Counted from the first letter of the stretch, positions 1 to 6,629 are shown. The stretch: 52,351 nucleotides of DNA from Colwellia sp. (GCA_020630795.1 JAHDIK010000020.1:1-52351); one strand, 5' to 3'. Made by a program: numbers and translations. The notes: generated by a model from the sequence alone, not told the origin.

Positions 1-73
1 ACTTTTACAGCTGGCTGTTTCGTTCCTCAACATTATAAGCCAGCAATAAAAGCCCATTATTTGGGCGTTATAA
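1..73 (+). repeat. attC site 0 (left part missing, window edge)
   Basis: Right part of an integron attC. The arm pair GCTGGCT / AGCCAGC is followed by an AGCCC..GGGC hairpin and the core GTTATAA at 67-73. Recombination would fall after the G at 67. The left arm begins outside the window, so the array extends further left. The right half closely resembles that of the site at 2017-2114. Confidence 0.85.
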
Positions 74-88
74 GTTTAGGAGAGTTCA

Positions 89-520
89 GTGCTGAAATTG
101 ATTATTGTATTTCTCTTATTAAGTTTTAGTTTAAGTGCAGAAGATAAAGTTATGGATAACATACCAAATAAAAACATCACCATTGAACAACTAGATGAAT
201 TGTTTAAAAACATTCCTGACAATGATCAATGGGACTTATCAAAGCCACTTCTTTGGGGATATTTCTTTACTGATAATGAACCAAATAAATTGGAGTTGGT
301 TAAGCCTAAATTACAATCTATGGGTTATAAAATTGTTGGTATATTTCAGGCTGAAAAAGAGGAAGAGAGTGACGCTGATTTGTTCTACCTTCATATCGAA
401 AAACCTGAAATTCACAACAGTAAATCACTTGATAAAAGAAATGATGAGTTTTACATTTTTGCACATCAAAATGGTTTAGATTCATATGACGGAATGGATG
501 TTGGGCTTGTAGCACAATAA
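89..520 (+). CDS. RraB-like (RNase E inhibitor family) protein with signal peptide
   Basis: Gene of the first visible cassette, 143 aa. The GTG start at 89 is preceded by TAGGAGAG at 77-84. Residues 1-17 form a hydrophobic signal peptide ending near SAE. The body has the RraB family pattern: a YFF strand near residues 58-60, a GYKIVGIF segment near residue 79, and the C-terminal YDGMDVG motif that corresponds to the YDGWE-type motif of RraB. Family RraB proteins bind cytoplasmic RNase E. An export signal would put this one in the envelope, so a different role is likely. The fold assignment is reasonably secure; the function is inference. It is transcribed with the array, and no own promoter is obvious. 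Confidence 0.7.
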   Translation: MLKLIIVFLLLSFSLSAEDKVMDNIPNKNITIEQLDELFKNIPDNDQWDLSKPLLWGYFFTDNEPNKLELVKPKLQSMGYKIVGIFQAEKEEESDADLFYLHIEKPEIHNSKSLDKRNDEFYIFAHQNGLDSYDGMDVGLVAQ

Positions 521-522
521 AC

Positions 523-621
523 TTATAACAAGTCAATCAAGCAGGACAAATAGCAGCTGGCTGTTGCTCCTGCGTCGCTATTTTAGCCAGCTATTATTTG
601 CCTCTTATTGAGGCGTTAGGT
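523..621 (+). repeat. attC site 1
   Basis: R'' TTATAAC (523-529) complements the 5' end of its own cassette (GTTATAA at 67-73). The stem arms are AGCTGGCT / AGCCAGCT, followed by a GCCTC..GAGGC hairpin and the core GTTAGGT (615-621). Confidence 0.9.
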
Positions 622-632
622 GTAAAGGAAGT

Positions 633-851
633 ATGAGTGTAATTTCAGGGAGTGAAGCAGTTGAAAACTACATTAGTCTTAACCTCGTTAAAGTCGCAAC
701 TGATAAATCTGGTTGGGATACTCTCTACTTAAATACAACCTCAAATCAATACTGGGTGTGTACATATCCAAATGCAGAAATGCATGGTGGTGGACAACCT
801 GAACTTAAGCAAGTTACTGAACTAGTTGCTAAAAAAGAGTTTGGTGTGTAA
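633..851 (+). CDS. Imm27-like immunity protein (72 aa)
   Basis: Small soluble protein. The start at 633 follows AAAGGAAG at 624-631. The pattern D-K-S-G-W-D-T-L-Y near residues 24-32, then YWVCTYPNAEMHGGG near residues 40-54, matches what I know of Immunity protein 27, whose hallmark is a YW..TYP.SE.HGGG block. Imm27 proteins are predicted partners of polymorphic toxins, and no toxin gene lies nearby. It is at the short end for the family and lacks the usual N-terminal strand. In a cassette it could act as an orphan immunity gene. The family call comes from motif memory, not a search. Confidence 0.65.
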   Translation: MSVISGSEAVENYISLNLVKVATDKSGWDTLYLNTTSNQYWVCTYPNAEMHGGGQPELKQVTELVAKKEFGV

Positions 852-856
852 TTTAC

Positions 857-955
857 ACCTAACAAGGCATTCAAACGGACAAAAAACAGTTGGCTGTTTT
901 CACTTCGTTCAATATTATAGCCAACAATTTTTTGCCGCTTAATGTGGCGTTAGCA
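857..955 (+). repeat. attC site 2
   Basis: R'' ACCTAAC (857-863) complements its cassette's 5' end GTTAGGT. The arms are AGTTGGCT / AGCCAAC, followed by a GCCGC..GTGGC hairpin and the core GTTAGCA (949-955). Confidence 0.9.
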
Positions 956-1174
956 GGCAAAGGGAATTGTTGTTGATAAAAGCTTTTCACATTCATCGCT
1001 TAGCAATCAATTCTTGGTTTACCGTTTAACACTTATTGGTGATTTTATGCATTTGTTTTCGCAATAAGCGTTTAACTTTGTTAAGTTATTTAAAGTTTCA
1101 TCATTTGGTTTTGTTGTTCAAAACTAAATAGTTTAGTGAGTAAAGTGTTACTTGTAAGTTCAGGTGCATTTGCC
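950..1174 (+). other. Gene-less integron cassette
   Basis: Body of a cassette bounded by the cores at 949 and 1266. I see no credible reading frame on either strand and no ribosome binding site. The 3' part (TTACTTGTAAGTTCAG at 1148-1163) matches 14 of 16 bases at 4045-4060 inside another gene-less cassette. It could carry a promoter or a small RNA; the sequence alone does not say which. Confidence 0.6.
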
Positions 1175-1272
1175 CGCTAACAAGGCATTAAAGTCGGACT
1201 AAATACAGCTGGTTGTTTCGCTCCGCTCACATTATAACCAGCTATATTTAGCCGCTTAATGTGGCGTTATGT
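1175..1272 (+). repeat. attC site 3
   Basis: R'' CGCTAAC (1175-1181) pairs with the cassette 5' end GTTAGCA with one mismatch. The arms are AGCTGGTT / AACCAGCT, a compensated change relative to the GGCT/AGCC sites. The core is GTTATGT (1266-1272). Confidence 0.9.
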
Positions 1273-1525
1273 GTCTTCAACGTTATATTGTTTGGTTTAT
1301 CTAGAAATGTGTTTTTTAACTTAACTTTTTGTAAACGCTGCTACGAGTTTTCGCTATTCTAGTTTTATCAATAGTCACTAATAAGCTTTGTTGTTTTTAT
1401 TACTGCGTAATGTCACAAAGCTATTAGTTTGTTCTAGGTTTTAGTGTGTAGCTCAAATTAGCGTTTTATGTAAAACTACCGTCTTATACTTTTTGCTTTA
1501 GTATGTGTGTTTAGGTGTATCAAAC
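1267..1525 (+). other. Gene-less cassette carrying repeated non-coding module, copy a
   Basis: No gene of normal size. Conserved block A (1321-1356) and block B (GTAGCTCAAATTAG at 1448-1461, then ACTACCGTC from 1476) recur twice at 3833-4303. Between them lies a long hairpin. The left arm ACTAATAAGCTTTGT (1377-1391) pairs with ACAAAGCTATTAGT (1415-1428) with one bulged A, and it encloses the small hairpin ATTAC-TGC-GTAAT (1399-1411). An 11-codon frame starts inside the attC core (1269-1304) and its counterpart exists at 3829-3864, but neither has a ribosome binding site. A structured RNA or regulatory DNA is the best guess. Confidence 0.55.
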
Positions 1526-1622
1526 ACATAACAAGTAAATCAACAGGACTAAAACAGTTGGCCTCTGCTCGTGCCTCGCTGATTTTAGGCCAACATTTTA
1601 GCCCGTTATTTGGGCGTTAGCT
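1526..1622 (+). repeat. attC site 4
   Basis: R'' ACATAAC (1526-1532) complements the own 5' end GTTATGT. The arms are GTTGGCC / GGCCAAC, followed by a GCCCG..TGGGC hairpin and the core GTTAGCT (1616-1622). Confidence 0.9.
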
Positions 1623-1636
1623 GTACAGGGAGTTCA

Positions 1637-2011
1637 ATGGAAGTTTTGTGTAAATGGCACGTTATTGTCAAATACATTCTAGGTCATGAGGCAGAGGAAA
1701 AATTTCTCCCTGTCATGACTTGTGCGTTTTGGTTAAACATCGTTATTCAAAGCTTACTTTATATAATTTACATTGAGCCTAACAACGTTAGTTTGTCCTC
1801 AGAGCTCCCTAAAATACTCATTATCATCTTTTTCTTTTCTAGTATGGGTTTGCTGTACTTTGCTGTTAATAATAATCGTCGATACCAAGTGGCTGAGAAG
1901 TGGTTTACTAGTTTAAATGAATCCTATGCAATTCAAATTAAAATTATTGTTGGCGTTGTTATGCTCTTGAGTTTTTTTACATTAATGGTTTGGGCGTTGT
2001 ATTTAATGTAA
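1637..2011 (+). CDS. Cassette-encoded small membrane protein (124 aa)
   Basis: I do not recognise the family. The start at 1637 is supported by AGGGAG at 1627-1632; a longer in-frame reading from 1610 would begin inside the attC. Three hydrophobic stretches are visible: about residues 25-42, 57-74 and 101-122. A short basic patch (NNRRYQ) follows the second. The topology suggests an inner-membrane protein with a small cytoplasmic N-terminus. The attC R'' begins 6 nt after the stop. Confidence 0.65.
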   Translation: MEVLCKWHVIVKYILGHEAEEKFLPVMTCAFWLNIVIQSLLYIIYIEPNNVSLSSELPKILIIIFFFSSMGLLYFAVNNNRRYQVAEKWFTSLNESYAIQIKIIVGVVMLLSFFTLMVWALYLM

Positions 2012-2016
2012 AGTAC

Positions 2017-2114
2017 AGCTAACAAGCTAATTAATAAGGACAAAAAACAGTTGGCTGTTTTCGTTCCTCAACATTATAAGCCAGCAATAAAAGCCCGTTA
2101 TTTGGGCGTTATAA
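2017..2114 (+). repeat. attC site 5 (arms mismatched)
   Basis: R'' AGCTAAC (2017-2023) fits the own cassette 5' end GTTAGCT. The left arm is GTTGGCT but the right arm is AGCCAGC, and the outer arms also pair poorly. The right half matches the edge site at 1-73. The core is GTTATAA (2108-2114). Confidence 0.85.
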
Positions 2115-2144
2115 GTAATCTCAAATTTGGAGTATCAATCCACT

Positions 2145-2708
2145 ATGAAATGTTCCGTTTATATTGCAACAAGTGCAGATGGTTATATCGCTACATTAGA
2201 TGGTGGCGTTGATTGGTTACATAGCGCAGGAAACACAGATGCTGATATGAGTAAAAATCCTGATATGGGATTCAGTAATTTTATAGCTTCAGTTGATTGC
2301 ATGGTTATGGGGCGTAAATGCATGGAAGTGATTTCCAGCTTTAATTTAACTCCTGAACAGTGGCCTTACGGCGATACAAAGATCTACGTGTTAAGTAGAA
2401 CAATGAAAGAGCCTCCTGAAAACCTACGTGGTAAAGTCGAAATGTATTCTGGGGATATTACACAGCTAATTAATAATCTTGAAAGTGACGGTTTTAAACA
2501 TGCTTACATTGACGGCGGTGCAACTATTACATCTTTTATTAATCTTCAACTTATCAATGAAATGATAATCACTAAAGCACCCGTTATTTTGGGTGAGGGG
2601 ATCCCTCTTTTTGGTAAAATCAATAATAGTATTAAGCTTGTAGATTCAGTCGCGGATGCATTCCCTAATGACTTTATTCAAATTAAGTATGGTGTAAATT
2701 ACTTATAA
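2145..2708 (+). CDS. Dihydrofolate reductase / RibD C-terminal family protein
   Basis: A 187-aa single-domain protein. The ATG at 2145 is preferred, with GGAG at 2129-2132 as a slightly distant ribosome site; a TTG at 2127 would add six residues but would itself contain that site. The N-terminus (SVYIATSADGYIA, then DWL) is the start typical of RibD-C / YyaP-like proteins. VMGRKCME near residue 53 gives the GR motif for NADPH binding, and YIDGGATIT near residue 126 is the second nucleotide-binding glycine motif. The family reduces pterin- or pyrimidine-like substrates with NADPH; the substrate here is unknown. Trimethoprim resistance should not be assumed. The stop codon lies inside the attC R''. 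Confidence 0.85.
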   Translation: MKCSVYIATSADGYIATLDGGVDWLHSAGNTDADMSKNPDMGFSNFIASVDCMVMGRKCMEVISSFNLTPEQWPYGDTKIYVLSRTMKEPPENLRGKVEMYSGDITQLINNLESDGFKHAYIDGGATITSFINLQLINEMIITKAPVILGEGIPLFGKINNSIKLVDSVADAFPNDFIQIKYGVNYL

Positions 2709-2802
2709 CAAGTCATTAAAGCAGGACAAATAACAGTTGGCTGTTGCTCCTGCGTCGCACATTTTAGCCAACTATTATTAGCCTCTTAATGAGGCGTTAG
2801 TT
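2703..2802 (+). repeat. attC site 6
   Basis: R'' TTATAAC (2703-2709) overlaps the preceding stop codon and complements GTTATAA. The arms are AGTTGGCT / AGCCAACT, with outer pairing CATTAA / TTAATG. The core is GTTAGTT (2796-2802). Confidence 0.9.
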
Positions 2803-2820
2803 GTACTCAGGAGGAGTCGT

Positions 2821-3186
2821 ATGTTAAAAAATCCAATTAATCTATTAAATAAATTCTCTAAGTTTTCGGAGCACTGGTCACCTAGAGTTGTAGCTGAAAT
2901 GAATGATTATCAATTTAAGTTAGCTAAAATTAAAAATGATTTTACTTGGCATTCACATGAGGAAACAGATGAAGTTTTTCTTGTCATAGAGGGCTCAATG
3001 AGTATCGATTTTCGTGACGGTCGAGTCGACCTTTCTGCTGGAGAAATGTATGTTGTTCCAAAAGGAGTTGAACATAAACCTTACGCAAAAGAAGAATGCA
3101 AAATAATGTTTATTGAGCCTCGTGGTGTCGTTAATACAGGAGATGCAGGTGGTGAATTAACTGCTAAAGATGATGTTTGGGTATAA
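2821..3186 (+). CDS. Cupin-domain protein (121 aa)
   Basis: Single cupin barrel with a strong ribosome site CAGGAGGAG just upstream (2808-2816). Cupin motif 1 is [16 protein letters not shown] near residues 43-58, giving two His and one Glu ligand. Motif 2 is [14 protein letters not shown] near residues 74-87, giving the last His, so the metal site is complete. Small cupins of this shape include sugar isomerase-like and sensor-like proteins; nothing here fixes the substrate. It is cytoplasmic, with no signal peptide. Confidence 0.85.
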   Translation: MLKNPINLLNKFSKFSEHWSPRVVAEMNDYQFKLAKIKNDFTWHSHEETDEVFLVIEGSMSIDFRDGRVDLSAGEMYVVPKGVEHKPYAKEECKIMFIEPRGVVNTGDAGGELTAKDDVWV

Positions 3187-3190
3187 GTAC

Positions 3191-3290
3191 AACTAACAAG
3201 CTGTTCAAGCGGGACAAATAACAGTTGGCTGGTTCCGCTTCGCTTCACATTTTAGCCAACTGCAATTTGCCCCTTAACAGGGCGTTAGGT
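3191..3290 (+). repeat. attC site 7
   Basis: R'' AACTAAC (3191-3197) complements the own 5' end GTTAGTT. The arms are AGTTGGCT / AGCCAACT, with outer arms CTGTT / AACAG. The core is GTTAGGT (3284-3290). Confidence 0.9.
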
Positions 3291-3319
3291 TCATTAAGAA
3301 ATGTGTGGTGTAATTAAAA

Positions 3320-3730
3320 TTGTCTTTTAAAATACGAATGGAAATTGAAAAGATACCGTTATTATTTTTCTTTATAATAGGAAATATCACAATATATCAT
3401 GCATTAGAGCAAAGAGATTTCGTAAAAAATGCTGAATATACCACAGGAATGGTTATAGATATTGCAGTTGTAGACGGTGCAAGAGGTAAAAGTTATTTCC
3501 CTATAGTAGAATTTATTATGCTAGATAATAAAAGCTATCAGTTTAAAACAAATATTGTTAATCCTGGCTACCAAGTTGGAGATCAGGTTGGTGTACGATA
3601 TCTAAAAGGTGATCTTTATAGTGCAGCTATATGGCATCATGCTGCAGTCTGGAATCGAGTTTACTTTCTTTCATTTTTAACTGTCATATCACTTTTTATT
3701 GGATTGGGCTTATCTGTTCGCCGAAAATGA
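3320..3730 (+). CDS. DUF3592-type membrane protein
   Basis: A 136-aa protein with a hydrophobic segment near each end (about residues 12-28 and 112-130). Between them is an extracytoplasmic beta domain with the DUF3592 pattern: G-x-V followed by YFPIVEF, then YQVGDQVGVRYLKGD. The start is uncertain. TTG at 3320 opens the frame, ATG at 3338 is an alternative, and neither has a good ribosome site. The family is common in integron cassettes and bacterial chromosomes, and its function is not known. Confidence 0.7.
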   Translation: MSFKIRMEIEKIPLLFFFIIGNITIYHALEQRDFVKNAEYTTGMVIDIAVVDGARGKSYFPIVEFIMLDNKSYQFKTNIVNPGYQVGDQVGVRYLKGDLYSAAIWHHAAVWNRVYFLSFLTVISLFIGLGLSVRRK

Positions 3731-3832
3731 ACCTAACAAGAAATTAAACAAGGACAAAAAAAGTTGGCTTTTTGTTCACTACGTTCACCTATTTTAGCCA
3801 ACCATTTTTTGCCTGTTAATTGGGCGTTATGT
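3731..3832 (+). repeat. attC site 8
   Basis: R'' ACCTAAC (3731-3737) directly follows the stop codon and complements GTTAGGT. The arms are AAGTTGGCT / AGCCAAC, with outer arms AATTAA / TTAATT. The core is GTTATGT (3826-3832). Confidence 0.9.
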
Positions 3833-4303
3833 GTATTCAAAATAGTATTGTTTGGTTTAGTTAAAAGTGTTGTTACTAACTTAACTTTTTGTAAACGCTG
3901 CTACGGGTTTTCGCTACAATCATTTATCTAAAGTTGTTGGCAAGTTAAGTAAATTTGTTAAGCTTTAGTTTTTATACGTTACGTTGTATTTAGCTGCTGC
4001 TCATAAGTAGCTCAAATTAGGGGATGGGTTATTACTACCGTCTTTTACTCGTAACTTCAGTGTTTGTGTTTAGTTTAGCTAAAAGGGCGGTTGTTAACTT
4101 AGCTTTTTGTAAACGCTGCTACGAGTTTTCGCTATTCTAGTTTTATCACTAGTCACTAATAAGCTTCGTTGTTTCTATTACTGCGTAATGTCACAAAGCT
4201 ATTAGTTTGTTCTAAGTTTTAGTGTGTAGCTCAAATTAAGGTTTTATGTAAAACTACTGTCTTATACTGTTTGCTTTAGTATGTGTGTTTAGGTTCATCA
4301 AAC
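3833..4303 (+). other. Gene-less cassette body with two tandem copies (b, c) of the non-coding module
   Basis: Two head-to-tail units, 218 bp apart by block A (3881-3916 and 4099-4134). Both carry block B (4007-4020 and 4226-4238). Copy c is close to cassette copy a and keeps the long hairpin (4155-4169 with 4193-4206), with one arm substitution. Copy b has diverged between the blocks. The joint (TTACTCGTAACTTCAG at 4045-4060) resembles the cassette at 950-1174. No credible gene is present. Confidence 0.6.
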
Positions 4304-4322
4304 ACATAACAAGCAAATCATA
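4304..4322 (+). repeat. Truncated attC site 9 (only R'' and a few bases)
   Basis: R'' ACATAAC (4304-4310) complements the cassette 5' end GTTATGT at 3826. The following AAGCAAATCA looks like a normal left arm. The stem and core are absent, and the next gene begins at 4326. The end of the deletion cannot be placed exactly. Confidence 0.75.
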
Positions 4323-4325
4323 GAA

Positions 4326-4796
4326 ATGCACTTACCAACTATATTTGAAGATTACGCCAGAGATTTATTGGCTGTATGCCCCGAAATTTCCACTGAGTGG
4401 GAAGTCGAAGATGGTGGCGACAAAAAGAAACTTACTATAAAAAAACAAGATTCTTCAGGTTTTGATATTGTTGTGCAGTGTGAAACTTACGGTTTGTTTC
4501 CCTTTGCAGGTGAGTGGCATGGTCCTGCTTGGGAGCTGTGGCCAGGCGATGAAACCCTGATTGATCTTTGCGAACAATTTATGGGGTTCGTACGTACGCT
4601 ACTAAGCAAAGAAGCTAGCCTTGAGGTAAGATATTCAGGCGGAAAACCTTACAAATGGGTTTTGTCATACGAAACAGAGGAAGGCCACGAAGACCAAGAA
4701 GCAGGTTTATTTCTGTATAATTATTTTGGGGTAAAAACCAGTCAGGTATTTCAAAATAACATATTACCGCCAAGGTATGAGCCAAATGCCATATAA
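4326..4796 (+). CDS. Uncharacterised cassette protein (156 aa), start region lost to deletion
   Basis: I do not recognise the family. The protein is acidic and soluble, with no signal peptide. A tryptophan/proline-rich block near residues 57-74 (FAGEWHGPAWELWPGD) and an acidic EEGHEDQEAG block near 116-125 stand out. An immunity-type or antitoxin-type role is possible but unsupported. Only 3 nt separate the ATG from the truncated attC, and there is no ribosome site, so its own cassette 5' end has been deleted. Expression, if any, would depend on the non-coding module upstream. The last codons overlap the next attC. Confidence 0.6.
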   Translation: MHLPTIFEDYARDLLAVCPEISTEWEVEDGGDKKKLTIKKQDSSGFDIVVQCETYGLFPFAGEWHGPAWELWPGDETLIDLCEQFMGFVRTLLSKEASLEVRYSGGKPYKWVLSYETEEGHEDQEAGLFLYNYFGVKTSQVFQNNILPPRYEPNAI

Positions 4797-4890
4797 CAAG
4801 GCACTCAAAAGGACAAATAACAGTTGGCTATTTGCTCCTTCGTCGCATATTTATCCTACACATTATTTGCCTCTTAGCGAGGTGTTAGGA
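4791..4890 (+). repeat. attC site 10 (degenerate right arm)
   Basis: R'' ATATAAC (4791-4797) does not match the fused cassette's 5' end GTTATGT, as expected after cassette fusion. The left arm AGTTGGCT faces TATCCTAC instead of AGCCAACT. The core is GTTAGGA (4884-4890). Confidence 0.8.
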
Positions 4891-4908
4891 ATACAAAAGG
4901 AGTTTAGT

Positions 4909-5385
4909 ATGACTAAATATATTTTGGGTTTAGTATTGGGGTTTACTTTGGTTGGTTGTAAATCGACTCCAACTCAACAATACCAAGATTTAAAAATTAT
5001 TGAAGCGGATCTTTTGTCACAAAGATGGGAAAACTTAGAGCGCTCCCTTCCTTTATATCCAGTTCATTATGCTAGAGCAGGAAAAGAGGGTTGTGCTACT
5101 ATTGAGTACGTTATTACTCCAAGCTATGAAATCAAAGATATTAATGTTATTTCATCAACTAAGCAGGGGTTTGCTAAACAAGCAATACATAATATCAAAC
5201 AATGGGGCTGGTCTAAATTAGACAAAGGCATTCTACGAGAACCAATAAAAACATCTACTCGATTTGAGTTTTGTTTAGAAAGTGCAGATAAGCATTGTGC
5301 TAAAAAGAGCTTTTTACAAAATAGTGAATGTTCAGGGGAAGATTTGATTTACTTAATAGGTTCTGAAATTAAGCGTATCAAATAA
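4909..5385 (+). CDS. Lipoprotein with TonB C-terminal-like domain
   Basis: The start at 4909 follows AAAAGGAG (4895-4902); the frame is open further upstream but that part is attC sequence. A signal peptide ends in the lipobox LVGC with Cys at residue 17, so it should be a lipidated envelope protein of 158 aa. Residues about 60-125 (GCATIEYVITP, then FAKQAIHNIKQW) have the beta-alpha-beta pattern of TonB C-terminal domains, which contact outer-membrane receptors. Four Cys residues in the last 40 residues could form disulfides. It lacks the N-terminal TonB anchor and Pro-rich linker, so it is not a canonical TonB. Confidence 0.75.
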   Translation: MTKYILGLVLGFTLVGCKSTPTQQYQDLKIIEADLLSQRWENLERSLPLYPVHYARAGKEGCATIEYVITPSYEIKDINVISSTKQGFAKQAIHNIKQWGWSKLDKGILREPIKTSTRFEFCLESADKHCAKKSFLQNSECSGEDLIYLIGSEIKRIK

Positions 5386-5389
5386 GTAT

Positions 5390-5486
5390 TCCTAACAAGT
5401 CATTCCAAAGGACAAAAACAGTTGGCCTCTGCTCGTGCCTCGCTATTTTAGGCCAACAATTTTAGCCCGTTATTTGGGCGTTATGC
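5390..5486 (+). repeat. attC site 11
   Basis: R'' TCCTAAC (5390-5396) lies in an 11-base match (GTATTCCTAAC) to the complement of its own cassette start. The arms are GTTGGCC / GGCCAAC, and the outer arms pair poorly. The core is GTTATGC (5480-5486). Confidence 0.9.
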
Positions 5487-5514
5487 ATCAGTTTATCTAA
5501 TTAGGATATTTACA

Positions 5515-5880
5515 ATGAAAATGAATTATTTTGTATTTGGAACTAATGATAAAGAAAAATCCGTTGCGTTTTATGATGAGTTATTTGATGGTTGTGGGTT
5601 AAATAAAATTCACGATGAAGGACGAATGACACTATGGGGAAACGATGAATTTATGTTTGCCATAGCCGAACCGTTTGATGAAAATCCAGCCTCGAATGGA
5701 AATGGCACTATGCTTGGTCTCCATGTTGATTCAATTATTGAAGTAAATCGATTACATAAAAAAGCCCTAGAACTAGGTGGTGTTAGTGAAGGTGAACCTA
5801 GAGTACGTTCTAATATGCATTCTGCTTATATAAGAGATTTAGACAATAATAAAATATGTTTTTATGCGAGTAACGCCTAA
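5515..5880 (+). CDS. VOC (glyoxalase/dioxygenase fold) family protein
   Basis: A 121-aa single-chain VOC protein with two beta-alpha-beta-beta-beta modules. Residues 1-50 include a VAFYDELF helix, and residues 67-119 include LGLHVDS and the terminal IRDLDNNKICFYA strand that usually carries a metal Glu. Here that position reads C-F, so the usual metal site is not evident. Substrates in this family vary from methylglyoxal adducts to bleomycin and fosfomycin; nothing here indicates resistance. AGGA at 5503-5506 serves as ribosome site, and the stop codon lies within the attC R''. Confidence 0.8.
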   Translation: MKMNYFVFGTNDKEKSVAFYDELFDGCGLNKIHDEGRMTLWGNDEFMFAIAEPFDENPASNGNGTMLGLHVDSIIEVNRLHKKALELGGVSEGEPRVRSNMHSAYIRDLDNNKICFYASNA

Positions 5881-5972
5881 CAAGTTGCTTAAACGGACGT
5901 GTAACAGTTGGCTCACGCTCGTTCCTCGCAAGTTTAGCCAACTATTTCACGCCGCTTAGCAAGGCGTTAGGT
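5875..5972 (+). repeat. attC site 12
   Basis: R'' GCCTAAC (5875-5881) has one mismatch to the own 5' end GTTATGC. The arms are AGTTGGCT / AGCCAACT, with outer arms TTGCT / AGCAA. The core is GTTAGGT (5966-5972). Confidence 0.9.
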
Positions 5973-6001
5973 AACCGTCTTTGATGGTGGGCGAATAAAA
6001 T

Positions 6002-6508
6002 ATGATGTTCAAAATTTTGATTATGCTTGGTTTAACCTATCTCTTTTTGGGTTGTCAATCGACTAATATTGAAAGGAGGACTTTCTTATCACTTGAACTA
6101 GATCAAATCAATGGAATTAAGAGCTATAAAAAAGGTGAATACGAAAAAGCATTTGAATTATTGAAAACTCCAGCAACGTGGGGTTACAAAGGAGCGCAAT
6201 ATACGATAGCGTTTATGTTTTTAAAGGGAGACTATGTTCAACAATCAACTCTCTTAGGTATGGGGTGGTTAGGAGTTGCAACAGAGAAGGAAATAGAAAA
6301 TTGGTCTGATCAATATAGAAAGCTATATGCGTCTGCGACACCAACACAGCAAATTCAAATCGATAAAATCGTAGAAGTATATATTCAAAGGTACGGTATG
6401 CGAGCACAACATGTGACTTGTAAAAAAATGCGGGGGCGGTCAGTTAACTATAATTGTGTAAGATCTGACAGGTTAAGTACTATTTATGAGATAGATTTAA
6501 TAGAGTAA
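6002..6508 (+). CDS. Lipoprotein with Sel1/TPR-like repeat
   Basis: A 168-aa protein with a lipobox LFLGC, Cys at residue 18, so it is a predicted lipoprotein. Residues about 37-95 read as one or two Sel1-like helical hairpins: a G-x-Y-x-x-A pattern, then GYKGAQYTIAFMFLKGDYVQQ and a W-L-G-V-A segment. These are the canonical Sel1 consensus positions. The C-terminal third contains two Cys and is not recognised. Sel1 proteins act as protein-binding scaffolds. The ribosome site is weak (GGTGGG near 5984-5989). Confidence 0.75.
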   Translation: MMFKILIMLGLTYLFLGCQSTNIERRTFLSLELDQINGIKSYKKGEYEKAFELLKTPATWGYKGAQYTIAFMFLKGDYVQQSTLLGMGWLGVATEKEIENWSDQYRKLYASATPTQQIQIDKIVEVYIQRYGMRAQHVTCKKMRGRSVNYNCVRSDRLSTIYEIDLIE

Positions 6509-6515
6509 TGGTTTT

Positions 6516-6611
6516 ACCTAACAAGCAATTCAACGGGACACGTAAAGTTGGCTGCGTTCGTTCCTCACACATTATAGCCAACATACTTAGCCCATTAATT
6601 GGGCGTTATAT
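6516..6611 (+). repeat. attC site 13
   Basis: R'' ACCTAAC (6516-6522) complements the own 5' end GTTAGGT. The arms are AAGTTGGCT / AGCCAAC, with outer arms CAATT / AATTG. The core is GTTATAT (6605-6611). Confidence 0.9.
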
Positions 6612-6629
6612 TTATCGGAGCATACGGAT

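Noticed and set aside
1269..1304. An 11-codon frame at the start of the gene-less cassette, with a counterpart at 3829-3864
   Set aside because: The start lies inside the attC core without a ribosome site, and the shared residues may simply follow from the shared DNA.
2145..2708. A trimethoprim-resistance dfr cassette
   Set aside because: The sequence belongs to the RibD-C / YyaP-type branch, not the dfrA or dfrB families.
4777..4908. A longer start for the TonB-like lipoprotein gene
   Set aside because: The extra codons are attC sequence, and the ribosome site and signal peptide both fit the ATG at 4909.
5515..5880. Fosfomycin or bleomycin resistance protein
   Set aside because: Only the general VOC fold is supported, and the usual metal ligands are not all visible.
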